From positions 16,658 to 80,657 of the forward strand of contig NZ_CP183308.1 in NCBI RefSeq assembly GCF_048541585.1: a DNA stretch of 64,000 nt. The letters run 5' to 3'. The stretch comes from Legionella_C sp048541585 (lineage in GTDB: Bacteria > Pseudomonadota > Gammaproteobacteria > Legionellales > Legionellaceae). Numbering within the stretch: position 1 is the stretch's first letter; every line of letters starts with the position of its first letter. Below are positions 1 through 7,273 of this stretch, in pieces. A model generated the notes under the pieces. That model was not told the DNA's origin and did no database searches. It was given only the letters and a program-made list of their open reading frames with translations. The position numbers and the translations under genes are program-made.

Positions 1-44
1 TTCGATAAAACCTTCACGCCATAATCTTTGATTGGTGCCAGCAT
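1..44 (-). CDS. Start of the next transfer gene after traV (partial)
   Basis: An ATG at 44-42 follows the traV stop codon by one base and reads M-L-A-P-I-K-D-Y-G-V-K-V-L-S to the window edge without a stop. The tight spacing suggests a translationally coupled tra gene. In F-like operons traC often follows traV, but these 14 residues do not identify it. Confidence 0.5.
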   Translation of the reverse strand, partial: MLAPIKDYGVKVLS

Positions 45-45
45 A

Positions 46-348
46 CTAGGCCCTCCCTGCTGTATCGTTTAAAGCAATCGAATGCTCTGGAATAAGCCCG
101 CCGTGGGTATTTTTGTGCGGAGCAATCCACAAAGTACCTGCAATATTCTTATTACTCTTTGATAACGCGCTGTCCTGAAAGACCGAACGTTTATGGTAAG
201 TCCCTTTAGGCTCTGTCATCGCATGGACCTCATCGATGGTCAGGCAGGTATCGCCTGCGGTCTGGTTGCAGCCGAACTTATCGTTCATGGTTGAGCAGCC
301 GCTCATTAAAATCATCACGGCTGTTAACACCATCATTGTTGCTTTCAT
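46..348 (-). CDS. traV: TraV-like conjugation lipoprotein
   Basis: This encodes a small outer-membrane lipoprotein of the F-type IV secretion core complex; in F, TraV anchors TraK and TraB to the outer membrane. The 100-aa product has a short hydrophobic start ending in a lipobox (L-M-S-G-C, Cys18). A Cys-spaced segment follows (F-G-C-N-Q then D-T-C-L-T-I-D-E-V), which is characteristic of TraV. It is short compared with F TraV (about 170 aa), so only the lipobox and the Cys motif region are conserved. It lies 3 bases after traB and one base before the next gene, inside the tra operon. The assignment rests on motif and position. Confidence 0.75.
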   Translation of the reverse strand: MKATMMVLTAVMILMSGCSTMNDKFGCNQTAGDTCLTIDEVHAMTEPKGTYHKRSVFQDSALSKSNKNIAGTLWIAPHKNTHGGLIPEHSIALNDTAGRA

Positions 349-351
349 TGA

Positions 352-1671
352 CTACCCCTGTGTTGAAAGTTGACTGCCGGCACTATAATCCTCACCGCTT
401 TTGTTAATTTCTCTCAGAATCGACTCAGGGATACCGGCCTCTTTAGTTGAGTAACTGGATTTATCCTGTGTTTCACCAGAGCGCCTGATTGGTGTCTCAT
501 CCTCATCAGATAAAAGACTGAAGCCGTCTTTAAACACAATGTTCACGAGATTTCCGGCACCGACCTGAATGACCGGGTGGTACTGCTCGGCGCGCTTAAT
601 GTAATAACTGGATAACTGATCGGCGGCTTTTGATGCACCGCCAAGGCCGGCATAAGCACCTATTTTATCGCTTGGAACTACGCTGGTTGCGCCAAAAGGT
701 CCGATACTTTGAACGCTTTGTGCATATTGGGCGGCACTGGCAATGCCTGATAAAGCCCCGCTGATGCCAGCCCACTGGACCACTTTGCCATCGCGCATTA
801 AAGGGCGTCCCTTGATGCCGACCTTGCCGGCAAAAAAGGCCCATCCGCTCACCGATTTATCGAGAATGGAACGCCCCTTTTGCGCACAGGATATTTTATC
901 GAGCGTGACATAGGCTCTTTCGCTGGAAATATCACCATAAGTGCTTGCAGTCACAAAACAGCCCTTTAAACGAGACTGTTGATTGTTGGGCAAAGTCCCC
1001 TGAGTAATGAGTTTAAACAGCATCACCCCGTTGTTCTTTTTGGCACCATTAACAGACGCATCGGCATCAGCACCACCCAAAACCACGGCTTTGACAAAAG
1101 TCCCGCTGGGCACGTAATTACTGGCGTTTTTACTGAAAACCCTCGACTTTGGCGAGTCGTAGTTAAAGCTTACGGTATGAATGCCGGAAGACTTGCTTAA
1201 CTGATGCGTCTGGGCAGGAGCCATTTGAGTACCGTTATAGCCAAGACCGCTTAAATCACCTTTTGAGGCCAGCATAATCTCGGCTGTTCCATCTCCTTTC
1301 ACCTTGGCCTTGTTCAATTCTTTTGTGAGTTTTTCAAGGAGTGCCGCTTCCATTTTTTCAGGCTCAAAACGGTTTGATTTTGCTTTTGTTTTTTTAAGCG
1401 CATCTTTTAATTCAGAAAGCTCTTTCTTCAAATCCGTCAACTCCATTTGCTGGGTAGTCATTGCACTGGCGGCATCCGCATCAGAAAAGGTATCATCGAC
1501 AATGCCGTTAAAAACATGCTCATCTTTTTTATTGTCTTTTTTCACACCCTCAGCAGGTCCTGAAAAAAGGGTGACAAGGCTTACCAGCACAATCACCACA
1601 ATGGCAGCCATTAAGGCCATAGTCTTATATTGCTTAACCCGGTGTTTGATATTGAGATTAAATTTAGCCAT
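352..1671 (-). CDS. traB: TraB, envelope-spanning T4SS scaffold (VirB10-like)
   Basis: TraB is the VirB10-type protein bridging inner and outer membranes in F-type secretion. I place the start at the ATG at 1671 (M-A-K-F-N-L-N-I-K-H), giving 439 aa. It overlaps the traK stop by 8 bases, as expected for coupled genes; a longer reading from 1728 would run deep into traK. A short cytoplasmic N-terminus precedes one transmembrane helix (about residues 18-38). A charged, coiled-coil-prone stretch follows (about 65-120), then a beta-rich C-terminal domain starting near S-F-N-Y-D-S-P and containing the typical Y-V-P-S-G-T-F motif. Length, topology and gene order all fit the family. Confidence 0.9.
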   Translation of the reverse strand: MAKFNLNIKHRVKQYKTMALMAAIVVIVLVSLVTLFSGPAEGVKKDNKKDEHVFNGIVDDTFSDADAASAMTTQQMELTDLKKELSELKDALKKTKAKSNRFEPEKMEAALLEKLTKELNKAKVKGDGTAEIMLASKGDLSGLGYNGTQMAPAQTHQLSKSSGIHTVSFNYDSPKSRVFSKNASNYVPSGTFVKAVVLGGADADASVNGAKKNNGVMLFKLITQGTLPNNQQSRLKGCFVTASTYGDISSERAYVTLDKISCAQKGRSILDKSVSGWAFFAGKVGIKGRPLMRDGKVVQWAGISGALSGIASAAQYAQSVQSIGPFGATSVVPSDKIGAYAGLGGASKAADQLSSYYIKRAEQYHPVIQVGAGNLVNIVFKDGFSLLSDEDETPIRRSGETQDKSSYSTKEAGIPESILREINKSGEDYSAGSQLSTQG

Positions 1672-2373
1672 GAGACACCGCCAAAACCCTGACCACATCA
1701 ATGGTCTGATTGGGATAAATAACCTCATTTTTTACTAAAAGTGCACGGGTTTTATTGTCCTTAAACCAGCGTTGGTCAAAACGAATCGGTTTGGATGAGC
1801 GGTTGGCCAGCAAAAATTTCTGAGAAACGGTCTTCTCATCAGAAAGTGAAAAGGCAAGCTCGGCTTTTAAAGACGGCTTTAAATAAATGGGCCTGACTTT
1901 AATGGCGTTAGCCTTAAATCCAGGAATGGCCTGTTCACGCTCAGTGGCGCTCACCAGTGATTTAATTTTCTCAGCATAAGTGTCTTTGGGCTTTTCTTGA
2001 CGCGCCACTTTTTTAGCCGGCGTCCTTTTTTCAAAAAAACGGATGGTCTCGCCCGTTGATTCTGAAACTGTGACCATTGCTGAAAAATGCCGGCCGCCTT
2101 TGGTGGTGACAAAAAGCGTAAACGGTCTGTCATCGAGTGCATCGAGATACACACTACCATCATCATCGCGCTCCACGTTTAAATAGTTTTGCGGGAAACG
2201 AAGCTTAATGATTTTGTCTTTTTCAAATAAAAGCCTGTTGTAATTGTCTTTGCTGATTTGAATAGTCACGTTTTCATTTTCCTTGACCGGCACTCTGTCT
2301 CGGCGAGCACTGTCTGTGTGCCTGTCGCAAGAACGCCTACAAGCAGTGTTTTAAACAATAATTTTTTATCCAT
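1664..2373 (-). pseudogene. traK: TraK, signal peptide and body in different frames
   Basis: TraK is the periplasmic, secretin-like (VirB9-type) partner of TraV and TraB. The ATG at 2373 opens a good Sec signal peptide (M-D-K-K-L-L-F-K-T-L-L-V-G-V, ending V-L-A-E). This frame stops after 35 codons. The conserved body (V-P-V-K-E-N-E-N-V-T-I-Q) continues in another frame from the GTG at 2293 to the stop at 1664. Removing two bases from the ACAGAG stretch near 2295 would join the two parts as A-E-T-V-P-V-K, so a 2-bp AG duplication is the simplest cause. As written, either no exported TraK is made or only an unexported body from GTG. A sequencing error is the main alternative. Confidence 0.85.
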
Positions 2374-2932
2374 TTTTGACATCCTCCACTTTTTCAAACG
2401 AGACAATCGTAAGACGACCCAGGTGATACTGATATTTAAGACGGTAGTGAACCTTTGCGTCAGGCAGCGCACGATTTCCCACATAACGCTTCAAGCTTCC
2501 GGTAACCAGTGTAATCAAGCCTTCAGGGCTCGACTGAACCGACTCAATATCAAAATAACTGGATATCTTGTTTTTCATGACCTGCGTCTGCTCTTTTAAA
2601 AGCACCTGACTTAAGTCGTGATAAGCATCTGAGCTGACATAATTTAAAAGCCTGGCGTGATTGGATTTCACGGTGTTTGGGCTGACATTAAAGCGGGTCA
2701 GAATAAAATTTTCACTGAGCTGGTTAAGATAGTGAACATCAACTTCACTGCCGGCACGGAAGTATCCTTGATTACCAAAAAATGGGGTTACCTCGACTTT
2801 CTGGTGCAACAGCGCATACCAGCTGAGGCCTGCCAGCATCAAATTACTTATAATCATCACTGAGGCTGTCACCACCCAAAAATTAAGGCGCTTTTTAAGT
2901 ATGGTCTCATTGCTTGCATTAAAATAACTCAT
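2366..2932 (-). CDS. traE: TraE, inner-membrane T4SS protein (VirB5/VirB8-like)
   Basis: TraE is a bitopic inner-membrane protein of the F-type apparatus. Two adjacent ATGs exist; the second (2932) has better spacing from AAGGAG, giving 188 aa, the usual size. One transmembrane helix (about residues 20-42) follows a short cytoplasmic N-terminus with the charged K-K-R-L-N-F-W segment. The rest is periplasmic and includes the conserved Y-L-N-Q-L-S-E-N-F and late V-T-G-S-L-K-R-Y-V-G stretches. Its end overlaps the traK signal-peptide start by 8 bases, and it begins about 10 bases after traL. Confidence 0.9.
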   Translation of the reverse strand: MSYFNASNETILKKRLNFWVVTASVMIISNLMLAGLSWYALLHQKVEVTPFFGNQGYFRAGSEVDVHYLNQLSENFILTRFNVSPNTVKSNHARLLNYVSSDAYHDLSQVLLKEQTQVMKNKISSYFDIESVQSSPEGLITLVTGSLKRYVGNRALPDAKVHYRLKYQYHLGRLTIVSFEKVEDVKNG

Positions 2933-2941
2933 CATTACTCC

Positions 2942-3241
2942 TTAACTTATCCAGTAGCGGCTGGCCGAATCAGGCAGTTTTGGCAGAATAAACCGGGTCA
3001 GCGCATGCGGCAGATACCAGTAAGCCAGCACCAGCAAAAATCTTGGACCCTGATTTTTTTTAAGACGTTTGAGCCCTGCCACCAGTAAAAATGATGACAA
3101 AATAACCATTACCTTCTGACTGCAGAGCGCAATAAAAAGAGCCGCAGCCAGAGCAATTGAGAGCTCATCAACGGTCAGTCCGAAATAGCGCCTAGGATGG
3201 TCCAGGTGGGCCAGTATTCTGTAATCCGTATTTAAAGCCAT
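2942..3241 (-). CDS. traL: TraL, small inner-membrane pilus assembly protein
   Basis: TraL is the VirB3-like membrane protein of F-type systems. The 99-aa product begins with a soluble stretch typical of TraL (Y-R-I-L-A-H-L-D-H-P-R-R-Y-F-G-L-T). A hydrophobic hairpin follows (about residues 25-60) and then a basic region leading to a conserved Y-W-Y-L-P segment. It lies 3 bases after traA and immediately before traE, the standard A-L-E-K-B order. Confidence 0.88.
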   Translation of the reverse strand: MALNTDYRILAHLDHPRRYFGLTVDELSIALAAALFIALCSQKVMVILSSFLLVAGLKRLKKNQGPRFLLVLAYWYLPHALTRFILPKLPDSASRYWIS

Positions 3242-3244
3242 GAC

Positions 3245-3562
3245 TTAAGCTGCCGGAAACACGTAACGTTTAACTAGAAATCCTGGCACCAAGGCTGTCA
3301 TGAACACACCGACAAATACTGTCGGGTTTTTAGATTTCATCACCGCCAGTGTTGCAAGCGCGATATCGGCCAGAATAAATATCTTCCAGAATCCCGCATT
3401 AGAGCCGAAAATACCCTTTAAAGATTGTTGCAGGAAATCCCCGACCACATCGCCGCCCGTATCTTCAGCAAACAACGGTGCTGTGATAAGCATTGCCGAG
3501 ACCATACAGGTAAAACGCATCATGGCATTTTTTAAGTTGTTTATTTTCATTACTATTTTCAT
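3245..3562 (-). CDS. traA: TraA, prepropilin of the conjugative pilus
   Basis: The 105-aa product has a basic start and a long signal sequence ending near L-F-A-E-D (about residue 33). Two hydrophobic helices follow, separated by a short K-S-K-N loop, ending in V-F-P-A-A. This two-helix layout and the position at the head of the traL-E-K-B-V series identify the F-type pilin precursor. The ATG at 3562 is preceded by a clear AAGGAG ribosome site. The mature pilin is predicted at about 72 residues, close to the F pilin. Confidence 0.88.
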   Translation of the reverse strand: MKIVMKINNLKNAMMRFTCMVSAMLITAPLFAEDTGGDVVGDFLQQSLKGIFGSNAGFWKIFILADIALATLAVMKSKNPTVFVGVFMTALVPGFLVKRYVFPAA

Positions 3563-3714
3563 TGTTTTCTCCTTTTTTCAGGTACAAAAATCCCTTTGAG
3601 CCTTAAATGCGCTCAATAATTAGTCTTTTTCGGTGTTATTGGTTCATCAGGAAGTAGACATCATTTTCCCTGATATTTCTGCTTACAGCAGTATTGTTTG
3701 TTCGATGGGCATTT

Positions 3715-3816
3715 TTATGTCGCCCTTTTTGCTTTCCCAAAAATCCATGGCTCATCAATATATAAGACAACTGAATCAGGCGGCTTTATTATGCTTTTTT
3801 TTGCTCTGTAGTACAT
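3715..3816 (-). CDS. Possible 33-codon peptide between traT and traA
   Basis: An ATG at 3816 is preceded by GGGAGGGAT at good spacing and reads 33 codons (M-Y-Y-R-A-K-K-S-I-I-K-P-P ...) to a stop at 3715. I recognise no family. The ribosome site is the only real support, and the peptide has no signal or membrane segment. It could equally be leader sequence for traA. Confidence 0.3.
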   Translation of the reverse strand: MYYRAKKSIIKPPDSVVLYIDEPWIFGKAKRAT

Positions 3817-3835
3817 AACTATATCCCTCCCTTTC

Positions 3836-4573
3836 CTAAAATATACCGGCGATAGCATGGGCAAGACTATTTTCAAGCACCGGTCTTGCATCGGCAAACT
3901 TCAAATTCACCTTATCTGCATTTGAAACAATGCGCGTGCGATAGCGTTTAAAGCTTGTGTTTTCCAAATACGCTTGAACCGTATTGGTCGATAAGCCGTT
4001 TTGAAGACTTGAACGAGTTTTCTGAGTGATTTTCTGGCCTGAGAGTTCACTGATTTGAACATCCGTTATCATGGCATAATTGACATCTTTAATGAGCGCA
4101 TCAGCTGCAACACTTGCCAGCCCTCCTGCAAGCCCTCCGACAACCATGGCATTGGAATTATTGGTTAGGCTTCCTACCGCAACGCCAGAACCAATACCTG
4201 TTAGTGCCGAGCCAAATCCTGCACCGATAGCCGCTTCTGATGTACCTCTGCTCATTTTTCCGACTTTTAAGACATTGGCCTGGAGCAGATAATGAGCGCT
4301 GCCCGGGTTTTTAACGACCTTATAACCATGAGACTCAAGCGCCTGTGCCAAAGGTCTGCTGAAGTTGATGTTTTGATCAGAGGTGTTTTTTACTGAGACA
4401 TACACCGTTTTTTGAGAGCTTGATACCGGATCCAGGAAAATGGTTTCTGACATTTTTGTGCTGGTTGACAGTTTACCATGTTCGATAGCTGTCTGGGTTG
4501 CGGCACAGCTGCATAATGTGGCTACTACACTAGATAGTATGGTCGCTTTGAATTTTTTATTGATTCCACGCAT
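3836..4573 (-). CDS. traT: TraT-like surface exclusion lipoprotein
   Basis: TraT is an outer-membrane lipoprotein that blocks redundant conjugation between donor cells. The ATG at 4573 (M-R-G-I-N-K-K-F-K-A-T) gives 245 aa with a lipoprotein signal ending L-C-S-C-A. Characteristic features follow: V-Y-V-S-V-K-N-T-S-D, a glycine-rich hydrophobic hairpin in the middle (G-A-G-F-G-S-A-L-T-G-I-G then G-G-L-A-G-G-L-A) and A-M-I-T-D-V-Q-I-S. Size and repeats match TraT (about 240 aa). In F, traT lies late in the operon near traS and traD; here it precedes traA. Confidence 0.88.
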   Translation of the reverse strand: MRGINKKFKATILSSVVATLCSCAATQTAIEHGKLSTSTKMSETIFLDPVSSSQKTVYVSVKNTSDQNINFSRPLAQALESHGYKVVKNPGSAHYLLQANVLKVGKMSRGTSEAAIGAGFGSALTGIGSGVAVGSLTNNSNAMVVGGLAGGLASVAADALIKDVNYAMITDVQISELSGQKITQKTRSSLQNGLSTNTVQAYLENTSFKRYRTRIVSNADKVNLKFADARPVLENSLAHAIAGIF

Positions 4574-4597
4574 CCTTATTTTCCTTTTTTTTATCAA

Positions 4598-4771
4598 CTA
4601 AATATCTTGAGGAGGAAATTTCTTTAAATGTTCCTTAACCCTGATTGCCAATTCATTATGCTTACTACGACGAGACTCTTTCGCAGCTTTAATTAGCATC
4701 TGATTAGTTTCAGCATCAATCCGAGTCGAAATATATACATCTTTTTCCTGTTTCCTTTCTTTCTCTTCCAT
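4598..4771 (-). CDS. Small ribbon-helix-helix protein (TraY/Arc-like)
   Basis: This 57-aa protein starts at the ATG at 4771. A charged N-terminus (E-E-K-E-R-K-Q-E-K-D) leads into V-Y-I-S-T-R-I-D, a beta strand. A helix (A-E-T-N-Q-M-L-I-K-A-A-K) and a second helix (S-K-H-N-E-L-A-I-R-V-K-E-H-L) follow, which is the ribbon-helix-helix fold of Arc and TraY. TraY in F binds oriT and the tra promoter. As the first gene of this tra block it is a good candidate regulator of tra transcription or a relaxosome factor. The family is clear, the exact role is inferred. Confidence 0.75.
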   Translation of the reverse strand: MEEKERKQEKDVYISTRIDAETNQMLIKAAKESRRSKHNELAIRVKEHLKKFPPQDI

Positions 4772-4894
4772 TAGCTTTAGACCTTTTTTGTTTTTTTTAT
4801 TTATTGAAATGATTGTAATGAACTAAAGATTTAATCATGGTTGACCTTAACAGCAAACTACTTTATAAAGTGTTTTTAATGACTATTTTTAAAT

Positions 4895-4918
4895 ACCCCT
4901 TTCTATTGGGGTTTTTTT
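4895..4918 (+). terminator. Small hairpin plus T-run upstream of the 4931 gene
   Basis: ACCCC at 4895-4899 pairs with GGGGT at 4908-4912 across an 8-base loop, followed by seven T residues. No gene points into it from the left, so it may be a leader attenuator for the gene starting at 4931. The stem is only 5 bp, so the call is weak. Confidence 0.4.
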
Positions 4919-4930
4919 AAGGGATTAAAT

Positions 4931-6283
4931 ATGTATACATCTATAGATGAAAAAGAAGGACTTGTAAGAACGAATTGGAAACATGTTAGAGATAAATTTA
5001 ATCAAGCAGACCCTCATTTAACAAAACTCATAGATAAAGTTTGTCCTAATGACGAACTTATTGTTTACTTAGCATACTTTCCATATGGAATGCTAAAGGG
5101 GGACACCCAGAGCTCCTATTTACCACTCATAGATAATCAAGTTTGCAAATTAAACGATCCCAAAATAGATAAAAAAATCTTAAAAGAACTTGGATATGGA
5201 ATGAATTCATCTCCATTAGGAATGATTTTAGATAAATCGTTAGAATATTTCATAGAATTTGATGAACAGATTTTTCCGTATCAAATAGATAACCCTGGGA
5301 CAATATTTAACAAGGGAATACTGCTCAAGAAAAAAAGTATAAGAAACTACTCCCCTAATGGTGTTCTAAAAGCAACCGCTGGGGCCAGAACAGCGTTTAT
5401 GCTGTCTAGTATAAACAGTCATAATGGTATCAATAAATTATCAAAGATAACTGAGTGTGAATTAACAACACCAAGAAAATTAACTGATCACTTTCAATTA
5501 TTTAAAGCAATAAATCAGTACTTTAATAACACCTGGAAAGCCTGTCTAGCATATTTTTCTGAAAAATGGATACAAAATATCTTAAATGATCCTGCATGGA
5601 TAGAAATAAAAAATTACATACTTGAAGGGAAGGAAAACAATGACTCTTTTAATGCGAATAGTCCATATTACGAAATTTTCTATTCCAAAGCACAAAAAGA
5701 TAGAAATATAAGAACTTCTAGTCCCTATCTAACAAATACAGCTATACACCTTATAAAAATAGCTCTTGGCGAACATCCGGGATATATCCCTGCCACAACT
5801 GAAGATTTATTACCCCTTAATTTAATTCAATCCAACATAAGCAATGCTTTCCAACTAAAAAAGATACCTACAGTAATGGTTCCTCATTCTCTAATATACG
5901 AGAAGGATAAGCACCCAGTTTATTATTCTATGCAGTTCCCCACTAGCCCCCATTTTTTAACTAAAAAAAATGAAAAAGTTACTGCGAATCAAGAAATAGA
6001 CTATCTAGACAATATTTTACACAAATTCATTGATGAAATGACAAAAAAAGATTCTCTGCTTAGCGGAACAGTTTTCTCTGAACTTTCAAGTAATGTAAAA
6101 TTTAATTATTTTCATAATTATCCCCCAAAAGAGAGTAAATTAATAAAAAACTCAAGAAGTCTATTAAAATTAGATCCAAGATTCTCATTTTGCTCTTACG
6201 AAAGTACTTATGATGACTGTAGCTTTGAAGGTCAGTTTTTAAGAGGATGTATTCAAGTGGAACCAATTAATTATCAAAACTAG
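4931..6283 (+). CDS. Unknown 450-aa protein converging on the methyltransferase
   Basis: I do not recognise this family. The ATG at 4931 has AAGGGAT upstream. The 450-aa product is soluble, has no signal peptide or membrane span, and is rich in Lys, Asn and aromatic residues. Distinctive segments are L-A-Y-F-P-Y-G-M-L-K-G-D (about 47-58), A-T-A-G-A-R-T-A-F-M-L-S (about 147-158), H-P-G-Y-I-P-A-T-T-E-D-L-L-P (about 280-293) and P-V-Y-Y-S-M-Q-F-P-T (about 331-340). Its 3' end overlaps the opposing methyltransferase gene by 17 bases. It may belong to the same modification cassette or simply be a convergent neighbour. Confidence 0.6.
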   Translation: MYTSIDEKEGLVRTNWKHVRDKFNQADPHLTKLIDKVCPNDELIVYLAYFPYGMLKGDTQSSYLPLIDNQVCKLNDPKIDKKILKELGYGMNSSPLGMILDKSLEYFIEFDEQIFPYQIDNPGTIFNKGILLKKKSIRNYSPNGVLKATAGARTAFMLSSINSHNGINKLSKITECELTTPRKLTDHFQLFKAINQYFNNTWKACLAYFSEKWIQNILNDPAWIEIKNYILEGKENNDSFNANSPYYEIFYSKAQKDRNIRTSSPYLTNTAIHLIKIALGEHPGYIPATTEDLLPLNLIQSNISNAFQLKKIPTVMVPHSLIYEKDKHPVYYSMQFPTSPHFLTKKNEKVTANQEIDYLDNILHKFIDEMTKKDSLLSGTVFSELSSNVKFNYFHNYPPKESKLIKNSRSLLKLDPRFSFCSYESTYDDCSFEGQFLRGCIQVEPINYQN

Positions 6284-7043
6284 GTTCTGGCGGAATATAG
6301 GCAGTAGCAAGCCTAGGAATATCAACTTGATCAAGATTACATAACTCAACTTCGCAAATTTCAGCAGGAAAAGATTGATACATTGAAGCTACATATATGA
6401 TTACAGGATGTTTATCATCATATATATCCAATAATTTTTCCTTCAAACATTTTAAAGAATTAAATTTCTCTATGTTTCCACATAAATCTGATTCTTGTAA
6501 AATGATTTTTTTTATACCAACAACCCCTATTTGCCAAAGAATAATATGACTGGATTTATTTATAATATAATTTTCTTTTAGAAAATCAGTGGCCTCATAA
6601 GCCTGCATACCCCCCATACTCGGGTCAATTCTTAAATCACAACATAAACTATCTAAGCTAGAAATACCAGGCAGAACATCCACTTCTATATCAGAGCAGT
6701 TACGCCCTACTTCTTTTATTAAGCTTTGTGAAGAATTAGATAAAAATAATGGATGACCATATGTTACGAAGCATGTAGTTTTATTTTTTTTAGCATATTT
6801 TATTACCTCATAACTAATCGAATTATAGGCGGCCTTTCTATCACTATTAACAAAATATAAAGAGTCTAAGGATTTGGAGTTGCGACTGTTTTCTTCTATC
6901 CATCTCTTTATAGCAGGATCGTTAACCAGATATAGAACAAAGTCACAACTTTCAATAAGTAATTTAACTTCTAACGTTAGATGAGATAAAAATTTTATAC
7001 CACATCCAACAATATACAATTTTTGCTTCTTTTTGTTGTTCAA
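6267..7043 (-). CDS. Borosin-type (tetrapyrrole-methylase fold) SAM methyltransferase
   Basis: The 258-aa protein belongs to the tetrapyrrole methylase superfamily, in the branch of peptide backbone N-methyltransferases such as SonM and the OphMA catalytic domain. Landmarks are L-Y-I-V-G-C-G-I-K near the start (SAM site), T-Y-G-H-P-L-F (about 95-101), V-L-P-G-I-S-S-L-D-S-L-C-C-D-L-R-I-D-P (about 123-141), Q-A-Y-E-A-T-D-F-L (about 147-155) and I-I-L-W-Q-I-G-V-V-G (about 168-177). The paired Y-G-H-P, G-I-S, E-A and L-W-Q-I signatures fit the borosin group better than cobalamin or siroheme methylases, and no other cobalamin genes are nearby. The candidate precursor gene ends 7 bases upstream. 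Family is confident; the peptide substrate is inferred. Confidence 0.75.
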   Translation of the reverse strand: MNNKKKQKLYIVGCGIKFLSHLTLEVKLLIESCDFVLYLVNDPAIKRWIEENSRNSKSLDSLYFVNSDRKAAYNSISYEVIKYAKKNKTTCFVTYGHPLFLSNSSQSLIKEVGRNCSDIEVDVLPGISSLDSLCCDLRIDPSMGGMQAYEATDFLKENYIINKSSHIILWQIGVVGIKKIILQESDLCGNIEKFNSLKCLKEKLLDIYDDKHPVIIYVASMYQSFPAEICEVELCNLDQVDIPRLATAYIPPEPSFDN

Positions 7044-7050
7044 AATATTT

Positions 7051-7254
7051 TCAGTTCTCCGAAACTCTAGTTTCGCATGCCTGCCTCATATCTATAGACA
7101 ATGAGCTTACCAAAGAGTTATCGCTAAACTCTGATTCAAGCTCATTAATTACATCTTTATGAGATAATAACTTATCACCTTTTTCATTTGTTAACATGAT
7201 GTTATCAAAACAAGGTTTCGTTGCAAGACTTACTAATTGCTTATATACACTCAT
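7051..7254 (-). CDS. Candidate precursor peptide for the adjacent methyltransferase
   Basis: The ATG at 7254 has a strong GAGGGAG site and gives 67 aa, starting M-S-V-Y-K-Q-L-V-S-L-A-T-K-P-C-F. The first 50 residues look helical and leader-like. The tail is polar (S-L-S-I-D-M-R-Q-A-C-E-T-R-V-S-E-N). Size and position directly before the methyltransferase match split borosin systems, where a roughly 70-residue substrate sits beside SonM. There is no membrane span or recognised domain. I cannot name the core residues. It could instead be an unrelated small protein. Confidence 0.6.
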   Translation of the reverse strand: MSVYKQLVSLATKPCFDNIMLTNEKGDKLLSHKDVINELESEFSDNSLVSSLSIDMRQACETRVSEN

Positions 7255-7273
7255 TAATAACTCCCTCAAATAA

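Noticed and set aside
3300..3599. 99-codon plus-strand frame over traA
   Set aside because: Antisense shadow; traA has the expected pilin features and ribosome site.
6267..7043. Cobalamin precorrin methylase as identity for this enzyme
   Set aside because: No cobalamin genes nearby, and the Y-G-H-P, G-I-S, L-W-Q-I pattern with a small gene upstream fits the borosin branch better.
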